DNA of 64,000 nucleotides, taken from positions 1 through 64,000 of the forward strand of contig VXCM01002167.1 of assembly GCA_014773175.1 (NCBI GenBank), read 5' to 3'. Below the pieces are notes generated by a model. That model did no database searches, had not been told where the DNA came from, and saw nothing but the letters and a program-made list of their open reading frames with translations. This DNA is from Lucifuga dentata. Its lineage: Eukaryota; Chordata; Actinopteri; Ophidiiformes; Bythitidae. The translations under genes were made by a program, and so were the position numbers. Each line of letters opens with the position of its first letter. Within the stretch, counting starts at the first letter, position 1. Shown here in pieces: positions 23,134-35,121 of the stretch.

Positions 23134-25419
23134 GCAGGAGAGAAAAGTGTGCTATAATAAAATCATGGAGAGGGTAGGTGGCGGGGTCATTGAACTCAGA
23201 GTGGCTCTGTTGCCCTCATGTGCTACGCTCTCTTCAGCAACAGGCTTCCCTCTGTCAGCGGTGTTGACAGATGTGACGATTTCCACTGCTGAGGATGACC
23301 CACTCACTGCCTGCAGGGATGAAGTGTGAATATGACAGATGAAAATGAGGGATATCACTTCTGATATGTGCTGCACAAGGCGCACAAGTGGAAAGTTTGA
23401 AGATTTTCCAGCCTGGGTTCTGTTTTTGCAGCTATTGGTCATGGCAGCAGTTCCCCAGCCTGAATCTGGGCAACCAAAGCTGTAAATCAGGAAGATTTGG
23501 TGCCTTTCAGATCTTGATTTTCTAATCACGCCTGATGTAGTTAATCAGGAGTGGAGAGAGAGGGAAATGGAGAGAGGGAAAATATGCAGGGCTGTGGGTC
23601 TCCAGGAGCAGGATTGAGAACTACCGGGTTATGATAATGTTTTTGCTTTTTTGTGGGGAAGAACATTGCTGGAAAGGAGAATAAATTGTCTTTTTTTAAT
23701 GACAGTAGATTGCAATCTATGAAATTTTATCCTAATGAAATGTCTGCATATATTAGTTATGGTAAGGTTTTAAATGTGGAATTTTTAATGCTTAATATCT
23801 TTTATATATAACAAATCCTAGAGGGTGTGTACATCTCACTGTAAAGGAATTGATTTAAAGGTGTAATTTTCTCAGTTACATTATGGGAAAGCTGCTTAAG
23901 TGAATTTGCTGTAGATTGCTTTTAGAATATTATTTTTTCATAGGCAGGAATAGGAATCCAGCAGGACAGTAACACAAGCAGGTCTGTCATCATGCAGGTT
24001 CTAAACAATTGCTGTTTCCGCTGCTGAGGATTTAAACTGCATCATTCCCTATAAGGTCGAAGGTTTTATCGAGAAAAGACTTTCCAGTCACGACTGGTCA
24101 TTCTGAGCAAAAAAGCACTAAAAGAGAAAGTGAGCATGTGTGTAGTAAGTGAGCCATGCGTATCGATGTTTTTTGGATTATTTTAACAGAGTAAACGATA
24201 AAGAGCCAAATTTGAAATGTGATCAATTCAAATAGCATGTGAGTACGGTGAAATAGGAAAGAAAAGCCATTTTACTGCACACATCACTTTTTATATACAC
24301 GTTTTAACACACTGTTTGCAAGAGCTGCAAGTGGGCCTGACCAGGGTTAGTGTGTTTAGTTTGTGTGTGACTGAGCTGTGTGGACAGCATGAAGTATGGC
24401 AGCGGCGGAGGCGAGTTGGCCGGCTGTCCCGTCGTGTCCGGCGCTTGGTGTTTAGGTTGGCACCCCATCCAAGAGCCCTCCAATCCAAACACTGGAAATC
24501 TGTTCACAGCCCATTACCTGCGTGATTGACAGGGCATCCCACCAGTCAGAGGGTTGCACATAGAGGACGTCGCTGTTCGTTGCCAGGGTTTCGTCGCTGA
24601 AGGTGATGATCTAGCCAGCTGATTGATGTGACTGTAAAAGTGTTTCATAAGGTAAAAACTTGAATTGGTTGAGTGTTTAAAGACCATCTTTTTGGCTTTT
24701 ATTCCACACTGATTTAAAAAATTAAAAAAAAAAAAAAATCTAGTCATACATTTTTACAGCAGCATTATGCGTTTTACTGTTTGATGATCATTGGCACTTA
24801 CTGCAGGGTTCTGGAGTTAAATTTATGGAGCTCAATAGGACTTTGGTTCTCGCGTTTATGTGTCTTTGGTTATGTAAGCAGCACTTCTGACAGGGTCGAT
24901 GTGGACGTAAACAGAGCCTGTCAAAATCTAACTCGCTCACATTACATGACTGATTATGACTTATAGCCCTTGATTATGTGTCATGATATAATGCAAGAGT
25001 ATTACTCAGGATTGTACAATGTTACGTCACCTTGCTGCCGGTCCCCATCTGTCATTTTGCACATAATACAAGATTTACATGTAAATCAAACAAGATTTGG
25101 TGTTGCAGGAGACTGAGCGACAAAGAGGCTCTGCTGTTGTTTCAGACGTGCCGTTCCAGAGTCCCAATAACATTCCAGTTAAGCAAATTTGGCTTCCATG
25201 CATCGGATCCAAGGTGGTCCAGACTTTTACTGTTCTCCCTTGGTCTTATATCATGCAAGCAGTACTATTAAATTTCTGAAAAAATCCCTTCACTGTTCGA
25301 AAATGTAGCATTTCTACACTTTAGCAACCTGATGATGCTAAAAGATGCAGAGAGAATCATTATTTAGAGTAAAATCCATACATAGAAGCAAATATACTTT
25401 GCTGGTTTGCTGGATTACA

Positions 25420-25993
25420 TCAGTGATTTGCACGTTTCAGCCAGTAAATACTACCTTCATACACATCATGTAACTGCCAAAATATAAAACCTTATCTTAG
25501 TTTTCTTGTCACTTTGCTAAATCTCCTAATCTTTCAAAATCAAACATTCAGGTGATAAACCGACCTTAAAATTTAATATTTTGTCTGCTAGTACCTACTC
25601 ACAACTGTAGAAGGCCCAGCAGTTTTAAGTCTTAAGTCATAAATCTTTTCCTGGGACTATATTTCCTGGCAGAGAAACACATTGTCCTCCCAGCAGCTCT
25701 GCGTTGGATGGATTATATTAAGTAACATCAACAAAAAAATAATAATGGTTTACTGTGATTTCAAGCATGTGTCAAGTCTGTACAGATTGATTTTTATAGT
25801 GTACGTGAATGAATTGAAACCAATGGCAGTCTGAAAGGTAGAAGAAACAATTCTAAAATGTACCACTCCAGTACTATACTTGTTAGTAGTTACTCATTGG
25901 CAATAAATTACATTTAAAGTAAAGTAAGTAAGTTTGTATGCGGGTTACAGTTATTGGGCTCAAACATGCAACATCATCGGTATGGTCCTTTAA
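25420..25993 (-). mobile_element. piggyBac-like MITE, copy 6 (left end decayed)
   Basis: The left arm survives as CAGTGATTTGCACGTTTCAG without its first bases. The right end is CATCGGTATGGTCCTTTAA. The interior has CCTAATCTTTCAAAATCAAA and AACCAATGGCAGTCTGAAAG. Orientation is reverse. A short local insertion or expansion lies near 25893-25930. Confidence 0.75.
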
Positions 25994-27117
25994 GTCTATA
26001 CAGTGTCTAAAAATTCTCCTGTTAGTGCCACTTCTCTGAAGATTTTGTATGTCATAAAGATATTTTATTCTCAAAGGCCAGTTCTTCTCACTGTTTGTTA
26101 GAGTAACGTTGACGTCATTACTACACTCTGTAGCATTTAACCCCTAAACTCATTAAAGCTGAAGTTGGGGGAAACTAATGGATTTCATGGAATTTCAGTG
26201 GTGGAGAATGTATGATACAGTAAAACAAAGAGGAAGGGTGCAAACTGCAGCCATGAAGCTGCACAAAAAGGACATTTTCCTGATAGGACGTTGGTAGAGT
26301 AGCAAAGTGAGCAGGATCATGGGTTCCAGAATTATTTTTGCCCATTGTAAAACTTATTATACATCATAAACAAATGTGTTCTTTAACATGGCAGTAGGCT
26401 AATTTATAGGACCATCAGTTAAATGTCCAGGCCTTAGAAGTGCTCTGGTTGCCAGTCTTCTATCATTGCAGAAAATGAATAGAATTTTGACTTCATAAAA
26501 GCCATAACTGCTTGAAATAACTCCTCCCACTTTGGCTCTCTTTTGCGTTATTTGGAATCTTGGAATTCCACTGGAATTGCATATCGCAAATAACACCATC
26601 GAAAATTCCTTTGTGGCTCCAGGAGGCCATAGTGCCGTAACTGTTCCCTACCCATTTAACTTGCTGTCATCTGTCCTTCTGAGAACTTGTTCACTGGAGG
26701 CCATATGAAAGTGCCGTCTTCAGCATTTCTCTGCTCTTGCTGGGAAAACGGGCTCTGTGGCATTGGTTCTCACCATTAACGGTCCTTCCCTCCTGAATAG
26801 GCCCTGCCAAACTATGCAGTGTCCCGCCGAGTCCAGAGATGAGGACATGGGCTTGCAGCGAAGCCTAGCCATTCCTACTTCCTATCAGTGACAACAAGCA
26901 TCAATCTTAGCCGCCCGAGTCCTGGACCCTGCCAAGCTCGACTCCAGCGAGAAGAAAAAAAGTCAGACTCAGGCTGTTGGAATTAGACAAAGGCTGGATT
27001 ATCTGCTATATATGTCTCAGAATGTCTCCTAGCGGGACGGCTCAACCCAGAATCCCCTCTGGGTTAGAGCGGAAGAAACGTCATCATTTTTATGCTTGTC
27101 TGCTGTAGATACGCATT

Positions 27118-27183
27118 CTTCTCTTCTCTTCTCTTCTCTTCTCTTCTCTTCTCTTCTCTTCTCTTCTCTTCCCTTCTCTTCTC
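27118..27183. repeat. (TCTCT)n pentanucleotide repeat
   Basis: About 12 units of CTTCT with one CCTTC interruption near the end. Confidence 0.95.
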
Positions 27184-27663
27184 CATCTGCATTTAAAGGG
27201 CAAATAAATACGTTGTTAGACACCATATTGACGCTGCTGATAACGTTTCCTTGTGACGTTTATTCTCTCACACCTGCTGAAATTGGGTAATAACCCTGTA
27301 AAATAAGCAAGGTGTGGAGTATTGCTCAGGAACGGTAGTTTTCACTCAGACCTGCTTTGGTTTCCCCGACACTTGAGGAGTTACACATTTCGCTGATTGG
27401 AAATGGCTGAATGTGTTCGGCCGGTTCTCTGCTAGTGGATGTTCACAGTGCACACCTTCAGTCTCACTTTCTCAGCGGTGTGTTTGTTCAGGTGCGGCGG
27501 CGGACCCTCGACTATTGGGTTTTATGACTGCCTGTCTCGGTAGAATTCACAAGTTTATTAAACAGTGAGAAAAGAGTTTGTTTAAGACGTGGCTTTTGAA
27601 TGATTTCTCAAAATAGAATGGAGTACTCCCACAGAGAGCCGAGCCATGTATCCATGTGTGTAT

Positions 27664-27698
27664 CTGTGTGTGTGTGTGTGTTTGTGTGTGTGTGCTTN

Positions 27699-27758
<60 letters not shown>
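27664..27758. repeat. (TG)n microsatellite with N
   Basis: A long TG tract interrupted by TTTG, CTT and N at 27698. Confidence 0.95.
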
Positions 27759-27759
<1 letters not shown>

Positions 27760-27844
27760 CTGCACAAAAGAGCCCAATAGTAAATCTTTTGCAAGCTGCA
27801 TTTACTGTTGAGTTTATTTTGTTCTGCTTTTATTCTTTACTATT

Positions 27845-28175
27845 TTAGATTGTATCAGTTGTTGTTTCTAAGAGGAGTTCAGAGATCAGGCAGGAGCTCA
27901 GAGAAGAGTTGCTGCTTCTTTGCGTTGGAAGGAGCCTGCTGAGGTGGTTTAGGCATCTCATCAGGATGCCTCCCTGGGGAAGCACTCCAGGCACATCAAA
28001 CTGGGAGGAGACCATGTGGCAGACCCGGAATACGCTGGAGGGATGTATAACCCATCTACTGTGGCACCACCGTGGGATCCCTGAGGAAGAACTGGAGGAT
28101 GTGACTTGGGAGAGGGATATCTGGGCTACTTTGCTCAGCATATTGCCTCTGCGACCCAGAACCATATAAGTGTTG
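27845..28175 (+). pseudogene. LINE ORF2 C-terminal / 3' remnant
   Basis: An 86-codon frame from 27909 reads RSLLRWFRHLIRMPPW, GCITHLLWHHRGIPEEELED and WATLLSILPLRP. It matches in order the C-terminal end of an abundant teleost LINE (RSQLRWFGHLVRMPP ... GIPxEELExV ... WASLLxLLPPRP). It is a short decayed 3' fragment without the reverse-transcriptase core. The family (Rex1/L2-like) is not settled. Confidence 0.75.
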
Positions 28176-28444
28176 GGAAAAACTTCCACTGAAGACTTTT
28201 CCACACTGCTGTAACTAAAATTGAAGAGTCCTTTTCAAAAATGTTTGTGTATATTTTGTTTATGTAAAAATCCATATTGACTTACGAATGGCTAATGGTT
28301 TTCCTAACTCTTGCATATTGATATTTCTCTCAAAAAACCAGTATTAGTTGGCCTCTCCTGCATATATGTACATATGCCAGATAAGCACACTCGATTGCTT
28401 GTTGTGTGAAAACCTTGCCACTCCATTGATTTTCATGTTTTCAC

Positions 28445-29031
28445 TTAAAGGACCATACCATCTGTTTTGCATGTTTGAGCCTAAAATATTCAGTTTTCAT
28501 ACACATAAGGTTACTGACAATCATTTCTCAAAGCATACTACTGGAACAGTGAGTTAAACAATTTTTTCCTACCTTCCAGAACACCATTGGTTTCAGTTCA
28601 TTCTGGTACGATATTAAAATCAACTTGTTGATACTTGAAATGTTCTTGGGATAGGTAATCCATCATCGCTAACAACATGTGTATTCAGGTTTTTTTCAAA
28701 GTGACATAGTTTTAGTGTTTAAGCGCAATAAAAAGCACAGAGTGAATGTATGTCTCCGCCAGGGAATATAGTCCCATAACCTGCGTTTATCGAAAAATTT
28801 AAATGACCGTGAATTCGTAAGGCTGCGTAACTATTAGCAGCCGAAACATCGATTTTTAAGGTGGGTGTATTACTTGAATATTTGATTTTGAAAGATTAAG
28901 AGATTTTGCAAAATATCAGGAAAGCTGAAATATGGATTTATCCTTTGGGAAATGGTTGTCAGTAACGTAACATGTATGAAAATGGAATATATTAGGCTTA
29001 AACATACAAAATGGTTGGTATGGTCCTTTAA
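28445..29031 (+). mobile_element. piggyBac-like MITE, copy 7, subfamily 2
   Basis: It begins TTAAAGGACCATACCATCTG and ends GGTTGGTATGGTCCTTTAA. It is in forward orientation, with the 'CATACACATAAGGTTACTGA' arm. It lies in intron 3. Confidence 0.85.
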
Positions 29032-30040
29032 AATGATAAATTATACATTACATATTTAGCTTGAGGGAAAGGCTCAACCTCTTGGACTGCTAAAACTCTT
29101 TCAGGACTCTTTGGATAAACCCTAAATTGCACTGTCATCAAGCTAAAAAAAAAATGTGTGTGTGGGCGGGGTTGGGGGGATACATTCATGTGTGTCATAT
29201 GTGCTTCTCACCCACCCAAACGTGACCACAAATTCATTCATCTTGATTATCTCTCTTTTTATTTTACTCAAGCTAAATTGTTTTGTAATCATCCACCACT
29301 TAATCACAAACCCATCTCACATCAAGGCTACATATGGAACTTTAACCTCATTTAATAACCCGGGCTGCTTTTATTGTAATGAATTCATTACTATAGATAG
29401 CCTGTATGAGTCTTTGCGGTTCAGTAATATTTGAAGGTTACTGTTCTCTTATGTACGGCTAAAAAAGCCAACATGGACGGGAGGTGCCAAAAAGCACAGA
29501 CGAGGCGGGGTGGTCCGGAAAAGGCCCGGAGATCCAGTGAAACTTAACAAGCGTGTTCCCTTTGGATGTTAAAATGAAGTGTAACACAGATATTAATGTA
29601 GCAAATATCACAACACAGCAGAGGAATGTAAACTGGAGCACTGGGACACCAGGCTGGACGCTAACCAGCTGCAGCCAAATAACCCCGACGTTATAACAGC
29701 CTGAAATCTACCCCCACCCACCCCCNCATCCAGGCTAAGCCTCAGCTTTTCATCGAGGCTCGTCAGCAGCAGGACCAAAATGGCTCCTTCTGGGGGATGG
29801 AGGTGTCTAGTTACTCATCTAGGGAAGGAGGTTCTTTCTGGGTATAAAATACTCGTCGTGGTGACGTAAAGGCAGCTGAATGTGTGTGAGGGTTCAAGAC
29901 CCATTCACGTGCCTCCTGTGGAAAGTAACACGACTACTGTTAGCTCTTAACAATATGTCTGTAATGGTTATGAGCGTGTGAGGTGATAACCTCATATTCA
30001 TCTGGACACTTGCACTGTCATGATTTATGTTCAGTCTCTC

Positions 30041-30044
<4 letters not shown>

Positions 30045-30084
<40 letters not shown>

Positions 30085-30108
30085 NGTGTGTGTGTGTGTG
30101 TGTGTGTT
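30045..30108. repeat. (CT)n-N-(TG)n tract abutting the exon 4 acceptor
   Basis: A CT run to 30084, N at 30085, then a TG run to 30108, followed by TTTCTCCAG and exon 4. The N may hide additional repeat units. Confidence 0.95.
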
Positions 30109-30115
30109 TCTCCAG

Positions 30116-30219
30116 AGGTGGCGATCCTCTGGGCAGCTCATCAAGTCCACCACAGCTCAGAGTATTACAACCTGACCACGGCCCTCAGACAGTCCCTCAC
30201 CCAGCAGTTCGGATCATGG
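30116..30219 (+). CDS. agmo: agmo exon 4 (residues 128-162; second histidine box HQVHH)
   Basis: It completes codon E128 and encodes VAILWAAHQVHHSSEYYNL, then TTALRQSLTQQ and GSW, parallel to human VNIMWAGHQTHHSSEDYNLSTALRQS. H136, H139 and H140 are the second metal-binding box. The acceptor tttctccag follows a (CT)n, single N, (TG)n tract. The donor is gtaagag. A TTAA-flanked MITE starts only 20 bp after the donor. At 104 nt the exon is not a multiple of three, so its loss would remove the box and shift the frame. Confidence 0.95.
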
Positions 30220-30239
30220 GTAAGAGCTTCTGTTTTCTT

Positions 30240-30793
30240 TTAAAGGACCATACTGGTGATTTTGCATGTTTAAGCGCAATAAATACCTACCTGCATACAT
30301 GTGACAACACTGACACCCAGTTTTCAATGCATAAAACCATATTTTAATTTTCCTGTTATTTTGCCAAATCCCTTAATTTATCGCAGTCAAATGTACAGGT
30401 GATTCATCCACCTTAAAATTCAACACTTTGTCTGCTAACACTTATGCACAACTGTAGAAGGGACGATTGTTTTGAATTCTTCTCCTGGGACTATATTTAT
30501 ATGCGGAGACACATTTTCTTACATTCAGCTCCGTGTTGAACTGCTTAAATAAAGTTACTTCAACAAAAAAATTTAAAAGACTATGATGGTTACTTATCTC
30601 ACACATTTCAAGTCTCTGCAAGTTGATTTGTGTAGCATACTGGAATGAACAAAACCGATGGCAGTCTGGAAGGTAGGAAAAACAATTCTAATAGTTCACT
30701 ATTGTGTTTTGGGAAATGGTTGTCAGTAATGTAACATGTATGCAGGTTGTGTTTATTGCTCTCACATGCAAAACCATCATTTGGGTCCTTTAA
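30240..30793 (-). mobile_element. piggyBac-like MITE, copy 8, 20 bp after exon 4
   Basis: It begins TTAAAGGACCATACTGGTG and ends CATTTGGGTCCTTTAA. Orientation is reverse. It lies immediately downstream of the exon 4 donor and takes up more than half of the 960 bp intron 4. Confidence 0.85.
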
Positions 30794-31139
30794 TAGAAAA
30801 CAAACAGAAGCTGGTTTCTTAACTTCGGTTTGGGAAACCCCATAAAGGGCCTTTTCAAAGTGGTGAAGTTTGGCAGGATTTTGGAAGGATCAGGAACTAG
30901 TGATTACTTTTGGTGGAGATCCAGGATTGAAAAAAACAGAAAAAAAGAAAAGATTTCTTAACATTTTGAGGATGTTCACAATTTTTACTCATCTAGTATT
31001 GCACTATGCAGATCTGGATTAACATGGCGATTAAATAATTTAAATATTTTATTTTTAAAGTTACAAATTTAGCAGTTTGTACGACCTTTTAAGCAGTCTA
31101 TAGTTTCTAAATGCTTCCTACTTAGATAATGTTGTTTAC

Positions 31140-31170
31140 TCCTCTCCTCTCCTCTCCTCTCCTCTCCTCA
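31140..31170. repeat. (CTCCT)n pyrimidine repeat before exon 5
   Basis: Six CTCCT units lie within 10 bp of the acceptor and act as its polypyrimidine tract. Confidence 0.9.
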
Positions 31171-31179
31171 TCTCATCAG

Positions 31180-31275
31180 ATTTTCTACCTGCCCATGGCT
31201 CTGGCTGTTCCTCCCTCAATCTTTGCAGTTCACATCCAATTAAACCTGCTTTACCAGTTCTGGATCCACACTGAG
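31180..31275 (+). CDS. agmo: agmo exon 5 (residues 163-194; membrane segment)
   Basis: It encodes IFYLPMALAVPPSIFAVH, then IQLNLLYQFWIHTE, matching human IFYSPLALFIPPSVYAVH and LQFNLLYQFWIHTE. The stretch is a hydrophobic membrane-spanning hairpin followed by the conserved YQFWIHTE motif. It is 32 codons in phase 0 on both sides. The acceptor is ctcatcag after a (CTCCT)n pyrimidine repeat. The donor is gtaaca. Confidence 0.96.
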
Positions 31276-33256
31276 GTAACATACAAAAACACTTACTAGA
31301 TTACAGTTTCCATATTCAAAAACATGCTCAAATAATGAAATATATGATTGTATTATTTGATAACATGTAGTAGAAGTAGTACTATGAATTTACCAATCCG
31401 TTGACTGCTGCTGTGTGGAGCTAAAAAGGTATTTTGACTGGAAAAAAGGCTGTCAAGTTGTCTTTTCCCCCTGCGCCTATTCTAATCTGTCTCCTAAGTC
31501 TCGCCTTTGTAGACTCAGAGCTGCAGTGGAACCTGTATTTAATAAAAAATAATGAGATTTTATGAAATATTCCAAACAGAAGCATGACCACTCTCCCTCC
31601 CTTTAAAGTGTCTGAGAGTATCACTTTTACAGTCCCCACGATCGTTAGAGGGAATGACTGGATTTGGAACGCCTTCCATCTTTTAGTGCACTATTAGTGA
31701 AAACAGTCGTAATAGTTACAATTTTCTGAAGGGATGTAATTTATGCCTCCTTTATGGGCTCTTATTGATGTCACGTAATTTATTGGCACGCTATTCCCCT
31801 CACCGTTCCAGCCTCAGATCTGGAGCGAAGTGGTAGAGACCCTTTTCATTCAAGATAAAACTCTCACGCTTGGCTGCCAGACACAGCCATTACATGGAAA
31901 TAATGAATCACTGAAGAAAATCTGTCCCACCGTGCACATTTCCCCAGATTGAGATGACACAAGACATCGAAATATATGTGAACGTTGCACCCAAAGAGAA
32001 ACCTGATCTGTCAGAAATCTGCACGGTGTGACAGGATCTCTTGTGACACTCTTGTGCATATGTTCGAGATCTCTTGATAGTTTTATGTTACAGCACAAAA
32101 TGTACTTATGATACATTCAGGCTCTTGGTTGTTTATACTTGGCTTGACGTGCGTGTCTGAGTATGTGTGTGTAAATGGGTATAACTACTATCAGCCATGT
32201 TAAAGTCTCTGTTCTTGGCACTTTTCCTCATTCCCACTATTTGTTGTGCTACCAGTCCATAAATATTGTTCTTTCCATTGGGAAATTTGGCTGCATCCCT
32301 CTTGGACGTGGAGAGCCTCATTTGATCTCTGTTTTTCTTAATTTAAGAACATATTTTACCCCTTTAATCAGAAAAACAAATAAGAATGATTATGAACATA
32401 TGAAAGTGCTGTTGACAGCTTATCTTAATTGTCACATATAAATTACAATAATATAATGATAACCATAAAACTTAGTCTTTCATTATGCATCTGACTTCCA
32501 ACGATCCCAAACTCAGCCTGCAACAGCCTGTTTCTCAAATGTAGAGAGAATTAAATGTAGAAAGTGTAAATGTAAATAAGTGAATTATAACATAAAATGT
32601 TTGGTTTTAAACCACTTCTCACCCTGCTGATCTTTTGTTTTATCTTTATTAGCATTTGAGCCAAGCATGTTAATGTCTGTTGTGTGATTGGTTACTCTGA
32701 CCCATTATTTGTAGATATTTCTTGTCCCTGGAGGATACATCCAAGAGAATTTGGTTATCCCCTGACCATTTTTTTGCCACCAACATGAGGCCAAAATTTC
32801 CATCTATAAACAAAAAAAAAACCAAACAAAAAAAAAACCCGCTAATGGTCAGATTCCTGACAAATTTACTGTACACATACATGTTCCTCAGAGGATGAAG
32901 CTTTTACATCATAAACATACCATATCACCACATCATCAAGCTATGTCACATTATGATGTCTCATAATGTAACAGACAGAATTTCACACAATTTACAGAGT
33001 GCATGTAGAGTGCACTCTGCAAATTGCAGAGTGCAAGGGATTAAACCTTTTTTAATATTAATGACTTCACAGCCTTTTGACTAGCGCCACCTTCAGCGTG
33101 GAGTGTAATGAATATTTCACCCTCTGTGGGCATCAGCCTTACTGATATACCTGATGTAGGTGGTCCGTCCAAACCTTAGCTTTAAATAAATGTACAGTGT
33201 GTATTAACAGTGGACAGAGGTTTACTTTGACCTTTTCTTGTATTATTTTGATTCAG

Positions 33257-33323
33257 TTGATCAGAGACCTTGGGCCTCTGGAATGGATCTTCAACACCCC
33301 AAAACATCACAGAGTTCATCATG
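33257..33323 (+). CDS. agmo: agmo exon 6 (residues 195-216; third histidine box HRVHH)
   Basis: It encodes LIRDLGPLEWIFNTPKHHR, then VHH, against human VINNLGPLELILNTPSHHRVHH. H212, H215 and H216 form the third box that completes the di-iron site; the NTP(x)HHRVHHG motif is a hallmark of the superfamily. The acceptor is gattcag and the donor gtatga. The exon leaves one base of codon G217. Confidence 0.96.
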
Positions 33324-33820
33324 GTATGAGTAGAACTTTGAACTAGTAGAAGGAGAACTGTCTTCTACTTCCTAAGAACCACTGTTTTATTCCACACCAC
33401 AGTTGGTGCATTTTCATACCCACAAACATCTGATGCATGATGATGACTGAAAGCATGATAATGGGTTCGATATCTGACAACACGTGACAAATAGTCATGG
33501 TTAGTTTTATAATCAGGGTTAGGGCCCGTGGGATCAGGTTCCCTGTGGGTTGGGACGGTGTACTCCGCATAGAAACTAAAAGGGGCATTTGATGCTACAG
33601 GGCTTTCATTTTTCAGTAGATTTCAAGTATTTCTTCAGAAAGCATTACTATTTACTGACCATAAAAAATATGAGAGGTTGGAATTCTGGTATCTGATAAT
33701 TTAGATAACAACACTGAATGCAAGTAATAATGTTATCCCTGACAGTTAAGTTAATCTGTGATTGTATTATGTTTCTTGTCCAATGAACTTAAAATAATTA
33801 AAAACTTAATACCTTAACAG

Positions 33821-33886
33821 GGCGGAACCTTTACTGCATTGACAAGAATTACGGAGGAATTCTGATCATATGGGACCGATTATTTG
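33821..33886 (+). CDS. agmo: agmo exon 7 (residues 217-238)
   Basis: It encodes RNLYCIDKNYGGILIIWDR, then LF, with G217 and G239 split across the splice junctions. The human match is RNRYCIDKNYAGVLIIWDKIF. This segment directly follows the third histidine box and is among the most conserved in the family (the D-K-N-Y-G-G-x-L-I-x-W-D pattern is shared with sterol desaturase-like hydroxylases). The acceptor is cttaacag and the donor gtaagc. Confidence 0.96.
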
Positions 33887-34403
33887 GTAAGCGAAAGTAA
33901 TCAATGTCATCATACAGGTGTTTATATGAGACGTTTTATAGATGAGTGTTAAAGCTCCATTAATTTTTTTTTTCCCTGCTAACGTCGACTTTACAGTATG
34001 TAAGTTGATAGTGCTGCTACACTCACTGAGAGTCAACACACAACTCTGCAGATTTCCAGCATTTTGCTCCCTGCTTTGTTTTTCTGGACCGAAGATATTG
34101 CAGGTTATGGTTGAGTCCTTTGGCCCTCACAAACAACCAAGTAAACTATAGGAAGCAGTTTTCAGCAAAAAGGTATCATACAAATGACCTCACCTGACAC
34201 CAACAAATAGGCAAATGTGTATTGTATCAGGTTGTCTTAGGTTCGATGAGGTGCCTTTGTCTATTAGCCCTTTTTTATTGATAAATTCTGCTTAAAATAA
34301 TTCCCATAGCAGCTTTATTCACATATTAAAATCTTGCCTGTTAAAACTATGAAGTTCTGAAGTTCTGCATTGTTAGTAAAAGCAGGTAAATGTCCATCCT
34401 TAG

Positions 34404-34483
34404 GTACCTTTGCTGCAGGGACAGACAAAGTGATTTACGGTCTGCTGTTCCCTATCAACACGTTTGAAATCCTGCATGTTCAG
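34404..34483 (+). CDS. agmo: agmo exon 8 (residues 239-265)
   Basis: It encodes GTF, then DKVIYGLLFPINTFEIL and HVQ, matching human GTF...EKVVYGLTHPINTFEPIKVQ. It closes the conserved catalytic domain. The acceptor is catccttag, the donor gtaagt (full consensus), and the exon ends in phase 0. Confidence 0.95.
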
Positions 34484-34875
34484 GTAAGTTCTGGCTTCCT
34501 TTTGGTGTTGCTGCACTGGATCATCGATCCTCCATCCATCTGACTATATGACCCCCCTCAGATAGATGAGGCGTGAGCTCATGTTTCCCTCACTGGCTGA
34601 GTGGCCGTTCTGTAACCATAACATTATTACTCTACTTTAAACAAACTGCCTGGCTGAAGTGAAGGAAGCCAATAAATGAAATGCCAGGAGGTAGAATTTA
34701 TGATTATTTTTGCTGCCCTCACCGCTGGCAGCAAACGGCGTGAGTGATGCCCTCCCAAATGAGTGAAGAAACATTTCTACTCAGGATTAATTACTGCAGT
34801 GATTTCTTCATTAACATTGATCAGTTAAATGTAGCGTTTGATTGTATATTGATGTTTGGCTTATTTTTCTTTTAG

Positions 34876-35010
34876 TTTTACTACTATATTGATTTGTGGA
34901 GAAGGTCCAACACTTACAAGAACATCAACGAGAAATTGTCAACTTATGTCAAAGGACCAAGCTGGAAACCGGGTGAATCTCAGCAGAGCGACCATAGCAA
35001 AAGCCCAAAG
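34876..35010 (+). CDS. agmo: agmo exon 9 (residues 266-310; variable linker)
   Basis: It encodes FYYYIDLWRRSNTYKNINEK, then VKGPSWKPGES and a polar tail. The human counterpart FHHLFSIW...FKGPGWGPGKP is also exactly 45 codons, so orthology rests on the conserved KGPxWxPG motif, the length and the position. The polar C-terminal part (QQSDHSKSPK) differs from human. The acceptor is cttttag and the donor gttagt. Confidence 0.92.
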
Positions 35011-35079
35011 GTTAGTAAAAATACTTCATCGAAGGGAACATTTTTCTGTATAATGCCCTTGGGCTTTATTACCTCATCT

Positions 35080-35082
<3 letters not shown>

Positions 35083-35114
<32 letters not shown>
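35083..35114. repeat. (AC)n microsatellite
   Basis: About 14 AC units, then AAACACACAAAACA. Confidence 0.95.

Positions 35115-35121
<7 letters not shown>

Larger units (their letters stand above)
11106..30115. other. agmo: agmo intron 3 (19 kb)
   Basis: Contents: dispersed repeats at 11175-11480 and 22115-22950, a LINE-type tail at 16468-16692, a second-family MITE ending at 17681, a hAT-like fragment, the LINE reverse-transcriptase fossil 19490-20570, a LINE 3' piece 27845-28170, MITE copies 6 and 7, and many microsatellites. Stretches in which I recognise no repeat or gene are 12300-16160, 17880-18740, 20580-21870, 23140-25400, 26000-27110 and 29040-30040. Confidence 0.8.
30220..33256. other. 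agmo: agmo introns 4 and 5 (exon 5 at 31180-31275 lies between)
   Basis: Intron 4 is mostly MITE copy 8. Intron 5 (31276-33256) is unique AT-rich sequence without a recognised repeat or gene, apart from a perfect 25-base palindrome-like hairpin at 33011-33035. Confidence 0.7.
33324..34875. other. agmo: agmo introns 6, 7 and 8 (exons 7 and 8 lie between)
   Basis: Three short introns of 497, 517 and 392 bp. No repeat or additional gene was recognised. Confidence 0.75.
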
